64,000 nt of DNA, taken from the NCBI RefSeq assembly GCF_000876015.1, contig NZ_BBQM01000012.1, positions 310,001 through 374,000 of the forward strand, read 5' to 3'. Position numbers and translations under genes: made by a program. Shown piece by piece: positions 59,985 through 64,000 of the stretch. Each line of letters begins with the position of its first letter. Within the stretch, counting starts at the first letter, position 1. A model generated the notes under the pieces. That model was not told where the DNA came from. It saw nothing but the letters and a program-made list of their open reading frames with translations, and searched no databases. The DNA comes from Cupriavidus basilensis (lineage in GTDB: Bacteria; Pseudomonadota; Gammaproteobacteria; Burkholderiales; Burkholderiaceae).

Positions 59985-60911
59985 TCAGGCCAGCAGCGCG
60001 GCGATCTGCGCGCGCTGGCCGGCGTCGGGCATGCGGCCGAAGCCGGCGCCGAGATTGTCCTGCATGTTCTTCGGCTTGGAGGTGGCGGGGATGGCCGCCG
60101 TCACCGCCGGATGGCTGACGATGAATTTCAGGAACAGCTGGCCCCAGGAGGCGCAGTCGAGCTCGGCCGCCAGCGGCGGCAGCGGCCGGTCCCTGACCGC
60201 GCGGAACAGCCGCCCGTCCTGGAACGGGCGGTTGACCAGCACCGCCACGCCGCGCTCCTGGCACAGCGGCAGCAGCGTGCGCTCGGCATTGCGCTCGGCC
60301 AGCGAGTAGTTGAGCTGGACGAAGTCCAGGCGCTCGGCGCGCACGATCTGGATCAGCGCCTCGTGCGCGTCCTCGCGGTAGTGGGTGATGCCGACATAGC
60401 GCGTCTTGCCCTGCTCCTTGAGCTGGCGCAGCAAGCGCAGGTTGTCGCGCCAGTCGATCAGGTTGTGCACCTGGAGCAGGTCCACGCTGTCGCTGCGCAG
60501 GTCGCGCAGCGATTGCGCCCACTGCGCCTGCGCCGGACTGCCGGCCGAGGTGGAAATCTTGGTGGCGAGGAACACCTTGGCGCGGGCCTGCGCGCTGCGC
60601 AGCAGGTCGCCGGTGACGGCCTCCGCGCTGCCGTAGCTGGGCGCGGTATCGATGACGGCGCCGGGCGTCTGCAGCAGCAGCGCCAGCACCTCGGCCAGCG
60701 GGGCGCGCTCGCTTGCCTCGGTGCCCACGTTGAAGGTGTCGGAGGTGCCCATGCCGATCACGGGCAGGGTCTCGCGGCCGCCGGGAATCAGGCGGCGCAG
60801 CGGGCCCGGCGCATGCGGCCCCGCGGCGGGCCAGGCGCTGCCGGACAGGCCGGTCAGGGCCGCGGCGAGACAGGTGCTGTGGCGAAGGAACCGGCGTCGA
60901 TCGGATGACAT
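59985..60911 (-). CDS. Tat-exported aldo/keto reductase
   Basis: A 308-residue protein. Residues 1-30 are a twin-arginine signal (SSDRRRFLRHSTCLAAAL), so it is probably exported folded with its cofactor. The barrel has LPVIGMGTSDTFNVG, VIDTAPSYGSAEAVTG (catalytic Tyr), FLATKIS (Lys) and VDLLQVHNL; the end has IPATSKPKNMQDNLGA. Exported aldo/keto reductases are uncommon because NADPH is cytosolic; a bound cofactor or quinone link is possible. Start ATG 60911. Confidence 0.85.
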   Translation of the reverse strand: MSSDRRRFLRHSTCLAAALTGLSGSAWPAAGPHAPGPLRRLIPGGRETLPVIGMGTSDTFNVGTEASERAPLAEVLALLLQTPGAVIDTAPSYGSAEAVTGDLLRSAQARAKVFLATKISTSAGSPAQAQWAQSLRDLRSDSVDLLQVHNLIDWRDNLRLLRQLKEQGKTRYVGITHYREDAHEALIQIVRAERLDFVQLNYSLAERNAERTLLPLCQERGVAVLVNRPFQDGRLFRAVRDRPLPPLAAELDCASWGQLFLKFIVSHPAVTAAIPATSKPKNMQDNLGAGFGRMPDAGQRAQIAALLA

Positions 60912-61386
60912 GGCGATCTCCCTGCTTGCTGGGGCTGGCCGACATCTTCTCACAGATGGCATGGCCGCTGCTGGGCGCGGCGAGCGGGTGGAAGGTGGCC
61001 GGCAAGCGGGCAGGATGGCGTGGAAACAGGGCTGGAACGCGGAGCCGGCGGCGGGGCATTCTCATGGTTAACCCGCCCCGGTCCCCGCTCACTCATCCGG
61101 GCGCGGGATTGCCGCCTATCATTGTTCTGGATCCGCCGCAGGGGATCCGCCGCCCGATTGCCGGCGGCGGCATGGTGGCGGTTGTGGCGAGGCAGCCTGC
61201 ACGGGTGGCTGCCAGGCGGGGCCCGGTACAGAGGGGGCAGCCGGGGCAGTACATGAGTCGACCAGCGCGGAGCCGCTGGCGGACAGGGGCAAGCCGGACC
61301 GGCTGCCGGCCGTCGCCCGGGACAGGGCGCGGCGGCGGTCGCCGGCCGGACCCATTCGTTTTTCAGGCGGGTAGTCCGGGGGGACG
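60912..61386. other. Intergenic region
   Basis: About 475 bases between divergent genes. It should contain promoters for the leftward aldo/keto reductase operon and the rightward gene at 61387, but no clear symmetric operator or AT-rich box was found. GGGGGGA lies just before the ATG at 61387. Confidence 0.5.
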
Positions 61387-62037
61387 ATGGAAACCCATGA
61401 GCAAAAGCGCCTGGTCAACGCTTACATCGAGCGTTACAGCCGCTACGATCCGGCCATCGGCCGGCATGAAGTGCGTTCGTTCTGGGTCTGGCAGGCCTGC
61501 GACTGGCTCTGCGTCAACGACCCCGACCAGTTGTGGGCGCTGGTGCTGGAGATCCTGACCCGCACCGGCAACGAGCGCGTGCTCGGCGCCCTGGCCGCCG
61601 GCGAACTCGAAGACCTCATCGAATATCACGGCCCCGCGTTCATCGGCCGCATCGAGCGGCAGGCCGCGCGCGATCCGCGCTTTCGCCGCCTGCTGTGCGG
61701 CGTGTGGCGCAGCTCCACGCCCGAGGTCTGGGCGCGCATCCTGGCCGCCAGCGACGGCAATTTCAACGACGTGCCGCAGCGCGCGATGTGGATCTGCCAT
61801 GACCGGCGCGCGGGTCCGGAGCCGCTCGGGCCGGCCTCCGGCAGCGCCGCGGCGGCCACGGCCGCCGAGGGGCCGGGCGAGGCGGGCGCGCGCAAGGTGG
61901 CGGCGCGCGTCGTGCCGGGCGCGTTCCAGCCCATTTCCGCCGCCGAGGCGCGCGCCGCCGCGCCGGACCCGGTGAAACAGGCGCATGCCGGGACACCCGT
62001 GCGCCACGGCGTGCGCGCCGTTTCTCCCGATCCCTGA
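61387..62037 (+). CDS. Hypothetical protein (DUF6869-like)
   Basis: A 216-residue protein. Residues 1-130 are a helical, Trp-rich domain (VNAYIERYSRYDPAIGRHEV, WVWQACDWLCVNDPDQLWALVLEI, GELEDLIEYHGPAFIGRIE, VWRSSTPEVWARI). This fits a small DUF6869-type family found in many Proteobacteria. The last 80 residues are Ala/Pro-rich and disordered. Function unknown. Confidence 0.75.
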   Translation: METHEQKRLVNAYIERYSRYDPAIGRHEVRSFWVWQACDWLCVNDPDQLWALVLEILTRTGNERVLGALAAGELEDLIEYHGPAFIGRIERQAARDPRFRRLLCGVWRSSTPEVWARILAASDGNFNDVPQRAMWICHDRRAGPEPLGPASGSAAAATAAEGPGEAGARKVAARVVPGAFQPISAAEARAAAPDPVKQAHAGTPVRHGVRAVSPDP

Positions 62038-62257
62038 TTCCCGACCGCAGGCCCCGGATCCGCCCTGGATCCAGGCGCGCACGGTCGGGTTCGGGTTCCG
62101 GCTGGCCATGCGGCCGTACTGATTTCAATATTTAAATAACTGTCGAAATAATGGCTGGACGATGCTCCGCTGCACCCTGGTCCCGCGCGGCACGGACGTG
62201 GATGCGCGCAGGACCAGCCACGGGCCGGGCCGCAAGCCCGCTCCGTGGCGGGGGCGC

Positions 62258-62587
62258 TCAGGCGCCCGGGGTTTCCGCCGCGCGCTTGTCGGCGTCGCGC
62301 AGGCGCTTCACTGCCTTGCCCAGCAGGCCGCCTTCGCTGTCGGCGATGGCGCCTTCCAGCGACTGCAGCGCTGCCGTCACCTGCGCGCCGTGCGCGGCGG
62401 AGAATACTTCGTCCGCGACCAGCGCATCAGCTTCCTTGCGGGCCCGCTTGCCCAGCTTGCGGGCGAACTCGGGGTCCAGCTGGCCTTGGGCGGTCGCGTT
62501 GGCGATATGGTCGAGCAGGGCGATCAGGCCTTGCGCCGTGGTAGTGGCCGGGATTGACTCCTCGACCTTCCTTGGCTTTTTGGGCAT
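62258..62587 (-). CDS. Small helical hypothetical protein
   Basis: A 109-residue basic protein; ATG 62587 follows GGAGGAAT, a strong ribosome site. After MPKKPRKVEE it is helical (GLIALLDHIANATAQGQLD, LGKRARKEADALVADEVFSA, ALQSLEGAIADSEGGLLG). Resembles small DUF-type DNA- or RNA-associated proteins but no family was recognised. The upstream AT-richer DNA holds TGACAACTGTCA (62665-62676), an inverted repeat that may be its operator. Confidence 0.7.
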   Translation of the reverse strand: MPKKPRKVEESIPATTTAQGLIALLDHIANATAQGQLDPEFARKLGKRARKEADALVADEVFSAAHGAQVTAALQSLEGAIADSEGGLLGKAVKRLRDADKRAAETPGA

Positions 62588-62839
62588 CGTTTTATTCCTC
62601 CAGTTAGGGTTCGATTCTATAGCGGGGGAGGGTAGCCATCCTGCTTCCCCGTATGAAGAGATTGTGACAACTGTCATAAAAGCATGGGATGGCAGGGCGG
62701 GACACCGCAGGCATGCAGCGTAGCGCATTCCGGCGCGAAGCGCTGCTTTGGCTGGCCGGGCAGGGAAACGCGGCGCCTTCACGCCGCGCCGCGGGTGCCG
62801 TCCGTCATGGCGCCCGCGCGCGCCGTGCCGCGGCGGCGC

Positions 62840-63403
62840 TCATGCGCGGGTCTTGCCGAGCAATTCGGCGATCTCGCGCGTGGTGCCGGTCTCGCCCAGC
62901 CGCGGGAAGATCCGCGCGACGCTGTTGGCGTGCGCGTCCGGGTGCATGTCGGTGATGGCGTCCAGCGCCAGCGTGACGTTGTAGCCGAGTTCGTGCGCCT
63001 GCCGCGCGGTCGACTCCACGCCGATGCTGGTGGACACGCCGGCAATGACGACCTGCGTGACGCCCAGGCCCTTGAGGTGCGCGTCGAGGCCGGTGCCGGT
63101 AAACGCCCCCCAGGTCCGCTTGGTCACGAGGTGGTCGCCCGGCTGGCGGTCCAGTTCGGGCACGAGGTCGGCCCAGCCGGGCGGAAGCTGCCCGAAGTTG
63201 CGCGTCTGCTCGGCCCGCCCCGGCGCGCCGCCGGCCACGTTGACCAGCACCACCGGCAGGCCGTGGCCTCGGAAGGCGGCGGCCAGCGCGCCGGCGTTCT
63301 TCACCACCTCGCCGATGGGATGGACCGTGGGGTAGGACACGATGCCCTGCTGCAGGTCGATGACGATGAGGGCGGTGCTGGGGTCGAGCGTGGTCGTTGT
63401 CAT
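62840..63403 (-). CDS. Isochorismatase-like hydrolase (Cys-less, YecD-like)
   Basis: A 187-residue isochorismatase-fold protein. TALIVIDLQQGIVSY has the catalytic Asp, VTKRTWGAFTGTGLDAHLK the catalytic Lys. The nucleophile loop reads VIAGVSTSIGVESTAR, where the usual nicotinamidase Cys is Gly, as in YecD and true isochorismatases. It therefore cannot use the Cys-thioester mechanism and may act on a vinyl ether. It is co-oriented with the MarR gene upstream and probably controlled by it. Start ATG 63403. Confidence 0.88.
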   Translation of the reverse strand: MTTTTLDPSTALIVIDLQQGIVSYPTVHPIGEVVKNAGALAAAFRGHGLPVVLVNVAGGAPGRAEQTRNFGQLPPGWADLVPELDRQPGDHLVTKRTWGAFTGTGLDAHLKGLGVTQVVIAGVSTSIGVESTARQAHELGYNVTLALDAITDMHPDAHANSVARIFPRLGETGTTREIAELLGKTRA

Positions 63404-63460
63404 GGCGTTTCCTTGGGAAGGGGGGGCGGCGAGTGCGGTGTCGTGCGTCGGGCGGCGGCG

Positions 63461-63907
63461 TCAGGACTCCACCAGCCGCGCCAGCAGCGCGACGGCCGCG
63501 GCGAGCGCGTCCTGCTCGGCCGGCGCGAGCCGGGTCTCGATGGCATGGAACAGCCAGTCCTCGCGCGCCGCGCGGCCGGCCCGGACCGCCTCGGCGCAGG
63601 CCGGCGTGAGCGACAGGACGGTCTGCCGCCCGTCGCTGGGATCGGGCGCGCCGCTGACGAGCCCGGCCGCCTTGAGCACGGCAACCGTCTCGCCCATCGA
63701 TTGCGGGCGCATGCCCTCGGCCCGCGCCAGCGCCGATACCGTCGCCGGCCCTTCGCGCTCCAGCCGCAGCAGCACGCGCAACTGGGTCCAGGTGAGATGG
63801 CTGAAATGCGACTTCTCGCGCAGCCGCCGGGTCAGCTTGCCCAGCACCACGCGCAGTTCGGCGGCCAGGGCGTGCGCGGCGTCGGAATCCGTGTGCGGGG
63901 CGGTCAT
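63461..63907 (-). CDS. MarR-family regulator
   Basis: A 148-residue MarR protein. LTWTQLRVLLRLEREGPATVSALARAE, MRPQSMGETVAVLKAAGLVSG and the wing DPSDGRQTVLSLTPAC are in order. It lies 57 bases upstream of the isochorismatase-like gene on the same strand, so both probably form an operon. A strong inverted repeat just before its ATG (63925-63954) suggests autorepression. Confidence 0.9.
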   Translation of the reverse strand: MTAPHTDSDAAHALAAELRVVLGKLTRRLREKSHFSHLTWTQLRVLLRLEREGPATVSALARAEGMRPQSMGETVAVLKAAGLVSGAPDPSDGRQTVLSLTPACAEAVRAGRAAREDWLFHAIETRLAPAEQDALAAAVALLARLVES

Positions 63908-63924
63908 GTCGGTCGCGGGAAATT

Positions 63925-63954
63925 ATGAAGGTTAGCTGTGAAGGCTACCTTCAT
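63925..63954. promoter_or_regulatory. Putative MarR operator
   Basis: ATGAAGGT and its perfect complement ACCTTCAT are separated by 14 bases, with inner partial symmetry (TAGC...GGCT). It lies 17 bases upstream of the MarR ATG at 63907, the typical place for autorepression, and a rightward gene outside the window might share it. Confidence 0.7.
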
Positions 63955-64000
63955 ATATGGCCGGCAGTCAAGGCGGCGCGGTAAACGGCGCGCAGTGGCG

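Overview
The window is a contiguous stretch of very GC-rich DNA with a strong third-position GC bias, dense same-strand operons and many 1-8 base start/stop overlaps. These traits, plus the aryl polyene operon, the homogentisate module, Bug-type solute receptors and many IclR/LysR/MarR regulators, suggest a soil or plant-associated betaproteobacterium of the Burkholderiaceae, most like Cupriavidus or Ralstonia. This is an inference from gene content, not a taxonomic test. No rRNA, tRNA, CRISPR array, transposase or phage gene was seen. Layout: (A) 1-1109 holds the end of a fumarylacetoacetate-hydrolase-family gene, a His-rich small protein and an HpxZ/AtzH-like protein. (B) 1673-14235 is an uncharacterised catabolic locus in two co-oriented blocks around a MarR regulator. 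Block 1 has an amino-acid-type ABC importer (receptor plus a fused permease-ATPase), a two-component flavin monooxygenase and its flavin reductase. Block 2 has a cyclic-amide-type amidohydrolase, a three-subunit molybdenum hydroxylase, a CoxG-like protein and a DUF1116 (AllG/YlbE-like) protein. An identical 25-base element lies just upstream of both blocks, suggesting one regulon. A cupin gene follows on the other strand. (C) 15002-21506 has a small conserved protein, two OxlT-like MFS transporters, two LysR regulators, a long pure GAGGGC repeat and a putative small membrane protein. (D) 21783-24210 has an alpha/beta hydrolase and TetR regulator with matching operators, then an XRE regulator.  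(E) 24808-30615 is an aromatic catabolic operon: an MBL-fold protein, an FAD aromatic hydroxylase with a small DUF2783 partner (reminiscent of MhaA/MhaB, 3-hydroxyphenylacetate 6-hydroxylase), homogentisate dioxygenase and fumarylacetoacetase. (F) 31235-47696 is a complete-looking aryl polyene (APE, xanthomonadin-like) operon: chain-length factor, acyltransferases, two ACPs, a ligase-dehydratase fusion, glycosyltransferase, thioesterase, LolA-like carrier, MMPL exporter, a halogenase-like flavoprotein, DUF3261 lipoprotein, two ketosynthases, dehydratase, ketoreductase and a phosphopantetheinyl transferase. (G) 47856-56196 has a Rieske oxygenase with an IclR regulator, the glutathione-dependent formaldehyde pair (class III alcohol dehydrogenase and S-formylglutathione hydrolase), a second IclR regulator, and a split AtuA-type module with a TTT/Bug receptor. 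(H) 56484-63907 holds low-complexity secreted proteins, a phytase-like esterase with an MFS protein, a Tat-exported aldo/keto reductase, small hypothetical proteins, and an isochorismatase-like hydrolase with a MarR regulator and its likely operator.
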